Shown piece by piece: positions 11,417-22,179 of a stretch of 64,000 bases of DNA. A model generated the notes under the pieces. The model saw nothing but the letters and a program-made list of their open reading frames with translations. It had not been told where the DNA came from and did not search any database. Position numbers and translations under genes: made by a program. The stretch comes from Dryococelus australis (taxonomy: Eukaryota; Arthropoda; Insecta; Phasmatodea; Phasmatidae): positions 22,926,795-22,990,794 of the forward strand of contig CM057002.1 in the NCBI GenBank assembly GCA_029891345.1, read 5' to 3'. Position 1 is the first letter of the stretch, and each line of letters opens with the position of its first letter.

Positions 11417-11656
11417 ATCAGTTTCATGTATACACAGAAGAGTCACTCCCTCGACTTGTCAACAGTGTCCGTGGACGAGCGAACAAAGGAAAGCAAAGAA
11501 AAAGGCACAGAGTGGCTACGTATACAGACGTGAAGTGGCCATTCCTTTGCAGTCACAGTACCCCTCCCGCCGACCGGCGGGCACTGGAAACGGACCTAGT
11601 GCCTCGTAGGCTATTCCTTTATGCGAACGATTCTCTCGCCGACAGGCAATTCCAAT
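11417..11656. other. Non-coding gap
   Basis: No recognised feature apart from a GC-rich stretch near 11560-11600. Confidence 0.4.
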
Positions 11657-12511
11657 TATAATCCATGCACGGTTACTTCAGCCTTTTCTGAGGCCCTGGT
11701 AAAATTCTACTTCCAGGATATTCCTCCGCCTCGTGCAAACTAAGCTTACCTAAGTCTTGAAAATTACACCAGAGGGAGACGCACCATACTCGTGCGCACT
11801 CAGTCGTATAGGCTGTTCACGTTAAAATGAGCACTTTTGAAAGCCCTGCTTAAGATCTACTTGTATGTACGTTTCGTATTCCTCCGCCTTATGTAAAATT
11901 AACATTGCCATGGGCCTCATCGCTTTATTAATGCGCCGGTCAGGTGAAACTTGGAATTATAAGAAAAGAAAATATGTTACAAATCTGGTCATTTTGACAC
12001 TGCGATGCATTAAAAAAAAACAGAAAGCGAGATAAATAATTTAAGTTATGACAAATTGTTACGTAACACTTTTTATTCTCCTTTAAGTTATTGAGCTATT
12101 TTCCTTCTATCATTATCAACTTCACTGGGTGCATGTCATTTTGTGGGCCCGTTAAAATAACTGTGGGCAGGGGCAGTTACTTTTTTTTAAAGGTTGATTT
12201 CAAAAGTGATCAATTTACCGTGAACAGCCTTTAACAGTATTTTGTACAAGAACAATTTCTCACTAGGCGATACCAACATACATATTTTCTCCCTGTTTTA
12301 TTCAAATTATTTATAAATTAGGCATTTTAATTTATAGATAAAATTTGATTAACATATTAATTTAACAGAAAAAAAAGAACTTTTTATGAACACAAGTACA
12401 AAACGCTTGTGATGCATGGCATATGTTGGAAATAACTAAACACGTCATACATGGGGAGATTTCTTCAAAGGTTTCATTCAAAAAGGCCGAAGAAACAGTG
12501 AATAGTCTATA
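11657..12511 (+). mobile_element. MITE family C copy, split by a MITE A
   Basis: Left end tataatccatgcacggttac; interior cttccaggatattcctccgcctcg, gcaaactaagctta, ctcgtgcgcactcagt; after the inserted MITE it continues gtattttgtacaagaacaat, ccctgttttatt, cacaagtacaaaacgcttgtg, cacgtcatacatgggg, ending agaaacagtgaatagtctata. The two ends are an imperfect inverted repeat. Confidence 0.85.
11809..12232 (+). mobile_element. MITE family A copy nested in MITE C
   Basis: Near full-length (~424 bp). Ends taggctgttcacgttaaaat and caatttaccgtgaacagcct; diagnostic interior gccctgcttaagatctacttg, ccgccttatgtaaaattaac, ggtcaggtgaaac, ttttattctcctttaag, ttcactgggtgcatgtcat. It interrupts family C after its cactcagt block. 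Confidence 0.9.
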
Positions 12512-12527
12512 GCAGGAGCTAACTGGT

Positions 12528-12610
12528 GAACTGCGTTTGGACTTGTCAGTGACGCCATTTTGGCGGTACGTGCGACTTCAGTTCGGGTGTATAAGCGGCC
12601 GTTTCATATC
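12528..12610 (+). repeat. Repeat L, copy 1
   Basis: gtgacgccattttggcggtacgtgcg...tataagcg...atatctgtattcgtacgta matches 16848-16930 (gtggcgccattttgctggcaggtgtgcg...gtaagcg...tatccctgtatatacttaagtacgta). Two diverged copies of an unknown dispersed repeat. Confidence 0.6.
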
Positions 12611-13396
12611 TGTATTCGTACGTAGCTAAACTGTGTTGCAGCCTCATTGGGTAACCAATTATCCAAAACGCCCAAAGCCGGTAGCACAAGATCAGTCTTT
12701 TCTTATATGTTAGCTATCAACTCTCGGTCATCCACGGTACGCGTGATGCACGAGAGTTTCATGTCTTCATTCCCAACACGCACACTCACAAACACACATA
12801 ATGGCACTTGTTTATTAATGTTTATGATTTTATTTGTGAATTAAGTTCACGGTCATAAGCAACTGTCAGAAAATAACTGCTTTGGGCCTTTTGGGGAATG
12901 ATTTGTTTATACGTTACACAAGACTTACCGCAAATCATCATCGACTGGACTCGACGTAAATCCACAAGTCGTAGTTCTTTCTGCGTGCAATAACTGCTGT
13001 CACTGTTCTTAAATACACGATGTTTTCGATTGTAAACACAACTTTAAAGCTTACCAAGTTTTTTTTTATCGTGAAGACCCTTGAAAGCGCGACGTCATCC
13101 CCTCATGTCCCAGGCTGCTTTGTGCTGGCCCCTTCTAGCCAAGAGAGTGGGGAGAGAGATAGGGCGCCCGCGGCCATGCCGCTCAAAGAGGTAAAAAACC
13201 TTCCTACAGAGGAGAGTTCGCCGCATCATCATCACCACCATCATCATCATCGCGGTGAATGCAGACGATACTCGGTCACGCGCCTCGACCAGGCAACCTC
13301 CCACACCCGGAGGGCGATCCCAGCACCAGGTATGGTGCGACTGTTCCCACTTGCTGCCCCTTATTAAGGCCCCTCTCAAAGTACAGTACAGAGCAC
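12611..13396. other. Non-coding gap with (CAT/CAC)n
   Basis: No gene recognised. A short (CAT/CAC)n run at 13229-13252 reads as poly-histidine in one frame; the surrounding frame shows no domain. Confidence 0.5.
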
Positions 13397-13870
13397 TTAA
13401 GGTTCCCGCCTACCTGGATCTTAATAGGCGATGGGGAATGCTGGAAAGACTTTTTTTCACGAGACTATTAAAAGTGAGTCCAATATGCTGTTGTACGGAA
13501 ATAACAGACTTAAACAAGGGGTGCTGAGTACTTTCAAAATGGCACGTACGTTATAGAAATGCCATTTCTTAGTACTCGAAAACGGCTACAAACGGTTTTT
13601 TTTAAAGCGCTGTAGCTCATAATACACGCGTCAGATACATACAGACCTACTCAAGGTTCTTGCATTGAACTGTCCTACAGACTTTCCACCAATAAAATAA
13701 TATGGTCGCCACTGAAAGTCCCATACATAAGTACACACAGTGCAAATACGACACTGCACGCCAGTTCAGAGCCTTGCACTTTACGGCGACGGGGTACTTG
13801 AAGAGAGTGGCAGTGTCGTCCTTATAGCGGCCTGTCTTCTTGACCTTGAACGCACAGCTACGACGAAACA
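13397..13870 (+). mobile_element. Family J element (TTAA type), one clear end
   Basis: Starts ttaaggttcccgcctacctgg, matching the left end of the complete family J copy at 45101 (ttaagggggccgcctaccagg). It then follows the same order: cacgagactatt, ccaatatgctg, tgcattgaactgtcctacagactttccaccaataaaat, ggtcgccactgaaagtccca. The right TTAA end was not located; the tail near 13750-13860 resembles other J fragments (agtgtcgtccttatagcgg, ttgaccttgaac). Confidence 0.65.
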
Positions 13871-14176
13871 ACTGCTCATTAGACGCGAACACGCCAGCAA
13901 AACGCCGGAATGCCATTCGCCAACCAGCAAGTGGTAACCTGCTAGCCAGCTGATAATCCAGCCAATAGGGTATCTTCCGCAGGACGCAGTGGCCGGCCAG
14001 ACGTAAGGCCAGCTGCTTACGTAGCCAATCTGAGAATGGGTACGCCACGCCTTTTCTGTGCTTATCAAACCTTGTGACCAGGTACACATAGAGAGAGGTT
14101 TTGTTGAATCAAACACGTTTTTTTTTTTTCGGCGCAAACAAATTAATTGTTTCTACAGGTGCAATTTAATATTTTG

Positions 14177-14860
14177 TTGTTGACGCCAAATTATTTTGTT
14201 GTTCTTATTCGTTTGCCACGAACAAATATTTGTTTGGTACAACTAAAGAATTGTTTGGCTCTACGCACATTAAACAATTTCGTTTAATACAAAACAAACA
14301 CCTGCGGCAAGGTCTGTATTCAAACCTACACCAGCTGCGAACGCCTCAGCAAACTCGGCTAAATTGTCTACTGCTGAATATGGATTTTTTTAAATACACA
14401 AATTTCAGATACTGGACAACGTGTGCTAATGAATGCTTCAAGTTTTGCAACTTACCTTTTTAGGCTCCTGTTGAAATTGTTTTATTGGGATGTTTATACT
14501 GTTATTAAGTATCAATAACTACCCTAACAATAACACTGTTAAATTCTAATTTTCACAAAAAATACAAACTAACTCTCCAGCTGTATTCTCGGAAGAAGGC
14601 AATCAAATGACAAACAAATATACACAGGAGATACAATAGTTTGTTGACAGTCTAATTCATTTCAACCCAGCACAGAGGTACTGTTAATTCAATCGTGAAT
14701 TTTGCCAGAGGAGCAAAATTAATTTGTTGTTCTTCGAGTTTTGTGTACTGATAAAAATATTTTTTTTGGGGGCAACTAAATATATATTTGGTCCTATACA
14801 AACAAAAATTTTGTTGGCTTTTTACCCAGTGTATTGGTTCCTTGCTGTACACGGGAACTG
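14177..14860 (+). repeat. Direct repeat pair of AAC/TTG-rich blocks
   Basis: Two similar blocks about 540 bases apart: 14184-14270 (attttgttgttctt, aacaaatatttg, acaactaaagaattgtttggct) and 14715-14820 (aatttgttgttctt, ataaaaatatttt, gcaactaaatatatatttgg). Possibly the ends of one element or a diverged duplication; type unknown. Confidence 0.4.
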
Positions 14861-14994
14861 GTCATAAATATTCTTAATTTGCAACATGTCCACTATCGTG
14901 TAAACATTGGTCAGGTGCGCCACATGTATGGCCGGCGCTGTACTATACTTGTGGTACCTTCACACTCGTTTAATATATCTTTTGAGAAACCCGG

Positions 14995-15235
14995 CGTGAG
15001 AGAGTGAAGAGATTTGGGCGGCCCTTAACATCGGATCTCGAGAGCCGATATTGGTGACGCGAGGTGAGTATGGAGCAGCACCGGGATGAAAGGGCGGGGA
15101 GAAACGGGATATCCCCGAGAAAACCCACCAAACAGCAGCATCGTCCTACACGATTCTCAAGTGCAAAAATTCGGGAGTGGCTTCTCTCGAGAATCGAACC
15201 CGATTCGCCTGGTTGGGAGGCGAGTAGTCTAACAA
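14995..15235 (-). mobile_element. tRNA-derived SINE (family G)
   Basis: Minus-strand, near full-length. Plus-strand reading: gagagagtgaagagatttggg, ctcgagagccgat, gggcggggagaaacgggat, ccccgagaaaaccc, then gagaatcgaacccgattcgcctggttgggaggcgagtagtctaac, which is the inverted tRNA-like head with B box and anticodon-arm equivalent. Confidence 0.87.
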
Positions 15236-15238
15236 GTA

Positions 15239-15655
15239 TATAGGCTGTTCACGATAAAATGAGCACTTTTGAAAGCCCTGCTTAAGACCTACTTGTACAC
15301 AGGTATGTGTTCTTCCGCCTTATATAAAATTAACATGGTCATGAACCACATCACTTTCTTCATGCGTTGGTAAAGTGAAACTGTGAAATAATTATAAAAG
15401 TAAATATTGTAAAAATCTGCTCGTCTTTACACTTCAATGCATTAAAAAATACAGAAAGCGAAATACGCCATTTAAATTATTACAAATGGCTACCTAAACC
15501 TTTTTGTTCGGCGTTAATTTATGGAACTACTTCCCCCTCCATCGTTGCCAACTTTAGTGGGCGCCTGTCACTCATTGCGAAAGATAAAATATATGCAGGT
15601 AGGGCCAGTGACTTTTTCCGAAGTTTGATTTCAATAGTGCTCACTTTATCGTGCC
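15239..15655 (+). mobile_element. MITE family A copy
   Basis: Near full-length: left end taggctgttcacgataaaat, interior gccctgcttaagacctacttg, ccgccttatataaaattaac, tttagtgggcgcctgtcactca, atgcaggtagggccagtgac, right end gtgctcactttatcgtg. It directly follows SINE G and directly precedes a family C copy. Confidence 0.9.
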
Positions 15656-15666
15656 CACATGTCCGA

Positions 15667-16012
15667 CGTATTCAGTTGTTTCTTATATAGGATGTTGTGA
15701 ATCACAAGAGTTTTGTACTTCCGTTTACACGAAATAAAATATTTTTTCATAATTGAATTTTTATTCTTACATTATGTCCATACATTCTGACATTGTATTT
15801 ATTATTAATATGAATATAAACAGAGAGAAAATAGGCGTATTGGCAATGCTTACTAAGAAATAGGTCTCGTACAAAATAGCATCAAAGTGAGTGCGCACGA
15901 TTGCGGTATGCTGTCCCTTTGGTGTTATTTTCATGACTTGGTTAAGCTTTGCTTGCACGAGGCGGAGGGATATCCTGAAAGTGTAACTTCAGCAGGACTT
16001 CATGGACTATGG
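15667..16012 (-). mobile_element. MITE family C copy
   Basis: Reverse orientation: attcagttgtttctta (terminal), cacaagagttttgtact, gtgcgcacgattgcgg, ctgtccctttggtgtta, ggttaagctttgcttgcacgaggcgg, atatcctgaaagtg. Some right-end sequence near the terminal repeat is missing. Confidence 0.8.
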
Positions 16013-16092
16013 ACGATGGCTTATCGCGAGAACAGTTGATTGTTTGCTAGGATTAGACGTGTTGTACACACACGCCCGACAGTTTCCTTTCG

Positions 16093-16158
16093 TTGTTTTG
16101 AGGATATGCATGTATGAAGGTACCATTGTTTTGAGGATATGCATGTATGACGGTACCA
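16093..16158 (+). repeat. 33-bp tandem duplication
   Basis: Two copies of ttgttttgaggatatgcatg followed by tatgaaggtacca, starting at 16093 and 16126, with one difference. Confidence 0.9.
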
Positions 16159-16847
16159 TCCCCATTTTAATTTAGAGTTTGTTGCACTTCTGTATTCCTG
16201 AGTACTCTGTGACACAACTGTAGAACACACTGCAATACTCGAGCTCGTAAACGTTAGGAGAAACGAAAGGGTTAACCTACTTTTGTTTTCTCTTTGCCCA
16301 GCCATCCGTAGCAAGAAATTTGCGAGCGCCGGCGTACCAAATAACGCCGCGGCCGCTTTCACAAGCTCAGCCGCTGGAACACCACAACTCTGCCAACGTG
16401 TTGCGTAACCTGGATTCCTGGACAGTGGTCAGCTGGAAGGTGTCCAGACAGGCTACTCGTAGCCCGCGTCTTTCGCGGGGGATTTGGGGAGGGGGGGGGT
16501 CCGTTCTGGAGAGAAAGAGAGATGGGGGAGGCGCGATTACGTGGCAATTATCCCAGAGGGACGTTTATAACCTGATAATGAGCATTGCAGCGGTGAACAC
16601 GTCTGAGGACTATACTCGAGTGTGGATGGTGCAGAGTAGATAAGTACAGAGAGACGAAATTAGCGAGGGCGGTTCCTTTTGATATGGGCGTACCCATTCC
16701 CTAATTGGCTGTGAGTGGCTGTGATAACAAGGGCTTTTGTGTGATTCGCTACTGCATTCTGTAAAAGGTTCGCTGTTGTCTGGGATGAAGACTAGAGAAG
16801 CTTGTCTGGTGCCGAAAGGCGAACGGCCCTCCAGCATGTAGCTGGCA
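16159..16847. other. Non-coding gap with G-run
   Basis: No gene recognised; a G-rich run lies at about 16485-16499. Open frames on both strands near 16320-16640 have no recognisable domain. Confidence 0.45.
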
Positions 16848-16930
16848 AGTGGCGCCATTTTGCTGGCAGGTGTGCGGCTTGAGTCCGTGGCGTAAGCGAG
16901 CTTTTGTATCCCTGTATATACTTAAGTACG
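16848..16930 (+). repeat. Repeat L, copy 2
   Basis: Second copy of the block described at 12528; homologous over about 80 bases with many substitutions. Confidence 0.6.
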
Positions 16931-17005
16931 TACTTTGTGGCTCGGGAAAAGATAACCGAACATTTCCTTGTTCTTGAAATCTAGACGCTTTGTTTTTGCT
17001 ATAGT

Positions 17006-17294
17006 TAGAGCCAAGAGTATTTCGCGAATTCATTCAGAGGCGAGGTAGACTCCAAACACTTGTTCTTTTCTCCTGCTGTTGTGATTGGACGACAGTTGTT
17101 TAGACACGCCCCGTTTAACTGCCGAGCCAGTAATGGGTACGAAGCAGTAGTGTGAGTGAGTGTTCAACAGTCCTGCACAGAGGCCTCGCTTTATCACAGC
17201 AACCAATAAGCAAACGATAATGTCTTGGGTGTATATATATGGCTGTCCAGCCTAGCTTGCTGCCAACTCAATTCGCGAAATATTCGGGGCTTTA
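17006..17294 (+). mobile_element. hAT-like MITE (D/E superfamily)
   Basis: Ends tagagccaagagtatttcgc and, inverted, taaagccccgaatatttcgc, both continuing into gaattsa. An exact 8-base duplication, gctatagt, flanks it at 16998-17005 and 17295-17302. The interior keeps the family's tagactccaa block and CCAAT-type motifs. No coding capacity. Confidence 0.85.
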
Positions 17295-17296
17295 GC

Positions 17297-17511
17297 TATA
17301 GTGCGTCTCACTCTTAGATTGCAGTGGGTAGCTAACATACAATTTTATAATTATACACTGCTATACAATTTGACAATTTTTGTTACGTAATTTTGTACGT
17401 AAGATATTATTCTCCCAACAGAGCACATCTTGGCTGTTGATAACTCTAGCCATCTGGAAACATCGCGCGACATGCACAATTTACTGCAATCTAAGAGTGA
17501 GACGCAATATA
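17297..17511. mobile_element. Short foldback element with 29-bp arms
   Basis: Left arm 17297-17325 and right arm 17483-17511 are inverted repeats matching at 28 of 29 positions (core gtctcactcttagattgcag). About 157 bases lie between. Its left edge coincides with the target duplication of the neighbouring hAT-like element. TA at the edges may be its own target. Confidence 0.75.
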
Positions 17512-17710
17512 GTGTCTGACACGATCTTAACAACAACACCAGGGCCCACAAGCTGAAATTTTCACAACTGAAATTCTTGATGGTCAGCCAATAATGAACG
17601 TCGTATTCACCCTGCAAGCACATCCTGTGTGTTATGAACCCCTAGCTTCAGGGTGTGTGTGAGAATTCAGAAACCAACAAAACTGGAGTTACTGCATGAG
17701 TAAGTATAGG

Positions 17711-18128
17711 TAGAGACTGTTTACGGTAAAATGAGCACTTTTAAAGGACCTGCTTAAGATCTACTTGTATGCACGTTGTATATCCCCATGCCTTATGCAA
17801 AATTAACACTGTCAGGTGCTTCATCAATTTAGTCATGCGTCGGTCAAGTGCAAATCAGAAATTATAAGAAAAAAATTATTTTACAAATTTGGTCATTTAA
17901 AAAAAAAAAAAAAAAAAAAAAAACCCAGAGAAAGCGAAAGAAATAATTTAAATCATCACAAATTGCTACCTAACACTTATCCAACGGTAAGAACTTATTT
18001 CCATCCACCGTTACCAACTTTCCTGGGCGCATGTCACTCAGTGCGCCCGTTAAAATATATGCAGGCAGGTGCAGTGACTTTTTCCTAAGGTTGATTTCAA
18101 AAGTGCTCACTTTATCGTGAACAGACTT
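17711..18128 (+). mobile_element. MITE family A copy
   Basis: Left end agactgtttacggtaaaatg, interior gacctgcttaagatctacttg, catgccttatgcaaaattaac, ggtcaagtgcaaa, a long A-run (17899-17922), actttcctgggcgcatgtc, and right end gtgctcactttatcgtgaac. Confidence 0.9.
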
Positions 18129-18259
18129 AACTCACTTACCATGCGTCTTGAATGCTAGTACATAAGTGCAGACCACAAAGTGTCAACAAAACAGCTTTTG
18201 AAATTCATCATTTAAAATTAATTTTCTAGCCGTAGCCACAGAATACTAAAGAATAAGAT

Positions 18260-18560
18260 ACACAAAACAGGTGCTTGTCGCACTAGATCCAGACGCACAC
18301 GCCAGCATAATGACTCCACTTGCCAGCAACATGTCGCGGAGCACCGTCCACCAATCAGAGTGAGGTGACTTGTTTGCCTGCCAGTAGGGAAACTTTCGCT
18401 TCACGCAGTAGCCAATCCAGACGCAAGGCCCGTGTGCGAGGTCAAGAGCTACGAAGGAACGATACGGGCGACAGTAACATGCACGCCTAGCGCCTCATCG
18501 CTCCTACGTGCAAGGCTTGGCGTGTTATCGTAACGCTGTTGTAACAGTGGCGTTTTATCA
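18260..18560 (-). repeat. Family J-related fragment
   Basis: Contains ggtcaagagctacgaag, gatacgggcgacagtaac and cgcctagcgcctcatcgctcctacg, the reverse of the motif string in 38870-38950 and near 13750-13860. Flanking sequence has CCAAT-type motifs. No ends defined. Confidence 0.5.
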
Positions 18561-19300
18561 CACGCGATGAAAGACCACAGATTGAACTACGCCTGTATCG
18601 TATATTTGTCTTTCGTCTCTTCAGGAAACTTCAAAGGCAAGCTCTAAATATGCCATATTTGACTATTTTCACGCATATTTTTCTCCATTGATACAGTTAA
18701 TATGATAAAAAGAAAGAGATAGGGACATAAACAATAGTTTTTTTCATCCCTTCTGGCAAAAATTCGTATTTCCGGAAGTTTTATTTACCGAGCTACGCGT
18801 TTCCTCGCAAGCAACGATTCCATAGAAAATGTTTCCGTACACAGTCACCGTAAGTCCGCACCAAAGGAATAACCACACAATCTCACTTCTGTGTGTTTAT
18901 CTACTCTGTGACTAAACCCCCAACATGAATTTCACAAAATAGTTTTTGGACGGAATGAGCAGTGGGAGTGTAAGAAAAAAAAACCCACGCGATGGACACA
19001 CCTTGTCGAATAGACGAGGAATGCAGGATGGCGATGTCGAATTCGCCACACGGCGTTACTTACCCCAGATCAGCGTCACACGCCATTGGTTTTAATAGAC
19101 GGCTACTTGCTAAACGGCCAGTAGTGCCTGGCATCATTGCTGGTGACGTACACCAACCGAATATGAGCAGCTACCCCCCCCCCCCCGCCCTTCCCGACGA
19201 GTAGTTTGCAGACTTCGGGATGAATTATTTTCGCTGTCGTCCTCTCGTTTATTTCCGTGCAATATCAAGACTGGTCGTCAGCCACTGGGATGCAGAGTTA
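18561..19300. other. Non-coding gap with poly-C tract
   Basis: No recognised gene. A C-run of about 14 sits at 19172-19186. Confidence 0.45.
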
Positions 19301-19422
19301 TTTTCTAAGTATGTTTTCTCAGCCATGAGCGAACTGGGAGGTGTGTGTGTGACAGATATATATATATATATATATATATCTGTCACACACACACATGAGC
19401 GAACTGGGAGGTGTGTGTGTGA

Positions 19423-19504
<82 letters not shown>

Positions 19505-19581
19505 ACACACACACCTCCCAGTTCGCTCATGGCTGAGAAAACATACTTAGAAAATGGATATATATATATATATATATCCAT
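19301..19581. repeat. 54-bp perfect inverted repeat around (TA)n arrays
   Basis: Left arm 19301-19354 and right arm 19501-19554 are exact reverse complements (start ttttctaagtatgttttctc, end gtgtgtgtgtgaca). Between them lie a (TA)n tract, a second internal copy of tgtcacacacacac/atgagcgaactgggagg/tgtgtgtgtgaca, and a longer (TA)n of about 75 bases. A further small palindrome, atggatata...tatccat, follows at 19554-19581. DNA of this form can extrude as a cruciform. The strict identity of the arms suggests recent origin, gene conversion or an assembly effect. Confidence 0.95.
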
Positions 19582-19624
19582 GAAATGGATGAATCGCTGA
19601 AGGTTGGCGCCAGCCGGCGCTTCT

Positions 19625-20015
19625 AAAGGCTGTTCACGATAACGTGAGCACTTTTGAAATCAACCTTTGATAAAAGTCACCGCTCCCGTCTACATATATT
19701 TTATAACGATGGATGGGAAATAGTTCTATATCTTAACGTCGAATAAAATGTGTTAGGTAACCGTTTGTGATATTTTAAATTATATTTTTCGGTTTCTGTT
19801 CCTTTAATGCATCGGATGTGTGAAAATTAGCAAATTTATAATATGTTAACTTTGCTGTCAATAATTTCACAGTTTCACTTGACCGAAGCATGAATAAAGT
19901 GATGAGCCCCAACGCAATTTTTAATTTTACACAAGGTGGAAGAATACACAACGTGCACACAAGTATAGTTTAAGCAGGGTTTTCAAAGGAGCTCAGTTTA
20001 CCGTGAACATCCTAT
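19625..20015 (-). mobile_element. MITE family A copy
   Basis: Reverse orientation: left taaaggctgttcacgataac, aaatcaacctttgataaaagtcac, atcttaacgtcgaataaaatgtg, cacttgaccgaagcatgaataaagtg, right gagctcagtttaccgtgaacatccta. Near full-length with a shortened middle. Confidence 0.9.
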
Positions 20016-20712
20016 ATATGTACGGTAGGTACAGCACGTCGAACGCCAGTTTCGGTTTGGGGGCGAGGGTTTCTTCTGACACGCACATCACATGCACTGC
20101 ATCACGGGAATCACTGATGCAGGAATTGTAAAGGGGGGGGGGGGGACGCGTGCGTGCGGTCTAAGTGGCAGGGGAGTCGACGGTGCGATACATAGGCGAC
20201 GTCGTCGACGCCTATGTATTCCAGTGGCATTCCGGAGAAACGAAGGTCTCCCCTCTGTGGGGGAAGGTTTGGAAGGGTTGCGAGTGTGTGTGTGTGTGTG
20301 TGGGGGGGGGGAGGGTGGCTGTGAAAAGACAGCAGCACCGTCGCAGACATGGGAGGAGATCGATGCGCAGTGTTGATTGAAGAGAAGTTATCCAAGGCTA
20401 CGCCGAAAGTGCGTGCTGAAGGCTTGGGAGATGGTTGAAGGGTAGGAAATTGTGTTAGCGAGCGACGAAGGGTCCCTCCAACAATAACACCACCACAGGG
20501 TGCGTCGCCGAAGTCGACGACTTTTCGGCGAGGACACGCCGAGCTCAGCTGTTTTTTTTTTCTTCCCCTTCCGGGCGAAGATCCTGCAAATTCAAGCATG
20601 GAGCGTCGCTGAGGATAGAAACTCCACGATCCTGGCGTACACTCTCCTTCGTAGTGACGTTTACTTTATTTGTACAACCGTGTCGAAACTTCAACCCTCC
20701 GAGAACTATGCC
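20016..20712. other. Non-coding gap with G-runs and (GT)n
   Basis: Contains G-runs at about 20132-20146 and 20302-20312 and a (GT)n patch at 20285-20301. Overlapping open frames on both strands (up to 162 codons on the minus strand) run through these tracts; no domain recognised. Confidence 0.5.
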
Positions 20713-20986
20713 TTGGGACATGCAAAAATTCGCGTTATTTTACATCAGGCTAAACTTCGCAGTATTGTACGCAAACTAGACAGCGTTGTTTCTACATTGG
20801 CTCACTCCCTTTTTGACTGAACTCCACGTGATTGGTACACACTGTTGTTAAGTGTTTATTTATTGGCGCAGAGTTACCCAGGGCGTGTCACATGAAGTAT
20901 GGTCCAATGACAAATGTATGGTCAAGATACGCATGTTTCAAGTTTAATGTGTCCCCAAATAATAACGCGAATTTTGCAGATCCCTA
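20713..20986 (+). mobile_element. hAT-like MITE family D, complete copy
   Basis: Ends ttgggacatgcaaaaattcg and, inverted, tagggatctgcaaaattcgc. Flanked by the exact duplication actatgcc at 20705-20712 and 20987-20994. Interior: tttacatcaggctaaacttcgc, actgaactccacgtg, gagttacccagggcgtgtc, gatacgcatgtttcaag. About 274 bp, non-coding. Confidence 0.9.
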
Positions 20987-21016
20987 ACTATGCCTCGTCT
21001 ACAGTATAACATTTGC

Positions 21017-21260
21017 ATAGGCTGTTCACGGTAAAGTGGGAGCACTTTTGAGGTCCTAGTTATTATCTACCCATAAACCATTGCTTATACTTCCACCACT
21101 TTTTAAAACCAATATTACCATGTAAGTTAATAAATATAGTGTATATATTTCACCGGACTCGAAAGTTAACGTCTAAGGCTACAGTAAAATATATTTATTA
21201 ACTATTATTCCAAATGACAGAGTTTCAAAAAGTGCTCACTTTAACATACATAGCCTATAA
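21017..21260 (+). mobile_element. MITE family B copy
   Basis: Left end taggctgttcacggtaaagt, interior ttccaccactttttaaaaccaa, tattaccatgtaagttaat, gtgtatatatttcaccgg, gttaacgtctaaggct, right end gtgctcactttaacatacatagccta. Confidence 0.88.
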
Positions 21261-21760
21261 AATTAGTTCTACGTCCATAAAAAATCTGATATAGTTTCAT
21301 AACGTAACGTCAATGCAAGTTTTAGTAAATAAAATTAAATTTACACAATTTACTATACACCCTGTTACATTTAAGAAAATCATATAGGAGGAATAGGGCT
21401 AACTCGAAAATCCATTGGTTATAATGCAGCCAATAATGAAACTTTTGTGTGGGTGGTGTACAATAGGACGGCGGTAATTGAGACTTGAGACCGATAGGAC
21501 AAGGCTTTCCTACAGAAGTAGAAACAATTGACTTATAACTTTTCTTTAACGCTCGTAAGTGTGCCAACATCACAGTATCAAATATAATTCGTAGAGATTG
21601 GAAAAGTTGGACTTGAAGATGAAACTTACCACCGTTCGGTCCCGAATTCGTTCACCAGATTATGTGTTTCAATCGCGTTGTATTTTGGTGTGAGCTGTAC
21701 TCATGCCGACGTGCTGCTTCCCCCCCCCCAGTGAGGAACGTGTTATTGCGTTATTGGTGT
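21261..21760. other. Non-coding gap
   Basis: No gene or repeat recognised; a C-run of about 11 occurs near 21719-21729. Confidence 0.45.
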
Positions 21761-22162
21761 TAAAGGCTGGTCACGATAAAGTGGGCACTTTTGAACTCAG
21801 CCTTAGAAAAATATCACTGCCCCTACCTGCATATATTTTATCGGGCGCATTGAATGACATGCACCCAGTAAAGTTGGTAACGATGGATGGGAAGTAGTTC
21901 CGTGTCTTAACGTCGAATAAAAAGTGTTAGGTAACAATTTCTAATAGCTTAAAATTACTTTTTTCTCTTTGTGTTGTATTTTTTTTTTGTCAAAGATCTA
22001 CTTTTCTAATAATTTCACGGTTTCACTTGACCGGAGCGTGAATAAAGTTATGAGGCCCATGACAAGGTTAATCTTACATAGGGCTGAAGAATACACAACA
22101 TAGATGCAAATAGATCTGAAGCAGGGCTTTCAAAAGCGTTCCTTTTACCGTGAATAGCTTAT
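21761..22162 (-). mobile_element. MITE family A copy
   Basis: Reverse orientation, near full-length: taaaggctggtcacgataaa, gcattgaatgacatgcaccc, tcttaacgtcgaataaaaagtg, cacttgaccggagcgtgaa, ttttaccgtgaatagctta. Lies 18 bases from the next family A copy in the opposite orientation. Confidence 0.9.
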
Positions 22163-22179
22163 ATCACCGCAGACCGTAC

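Noticed and set aside
13226-13255. Poly-histidine-encoding stretch suggesting a protein
   Set aside because: It is a (CAT/CAC)n microsatellite without a convincing surrounding exon.
13647-14087. 146-codon open frame on the minus strand
   Set aside because: Covers part of a family J element; no domain and no supporting context.
14177-14860. LTR pair of a retrotransposon
   Set aside because: The two similar blocks are diverged, short, lack TG..CA ends and enclose only ~450 bases without coding sequence.
16489-16498. Quadruplex-forming promoter element
   Set aside because: One G-run in a region with no gene evidence; treated only as part of the general excess of G/C runs.
20111-20599. 162-codon open frame on the minus strand
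   Set aside because: Its sequence is shaped by (GT)n and poly-G tracts; overlapping frames on the other strand are equally open.
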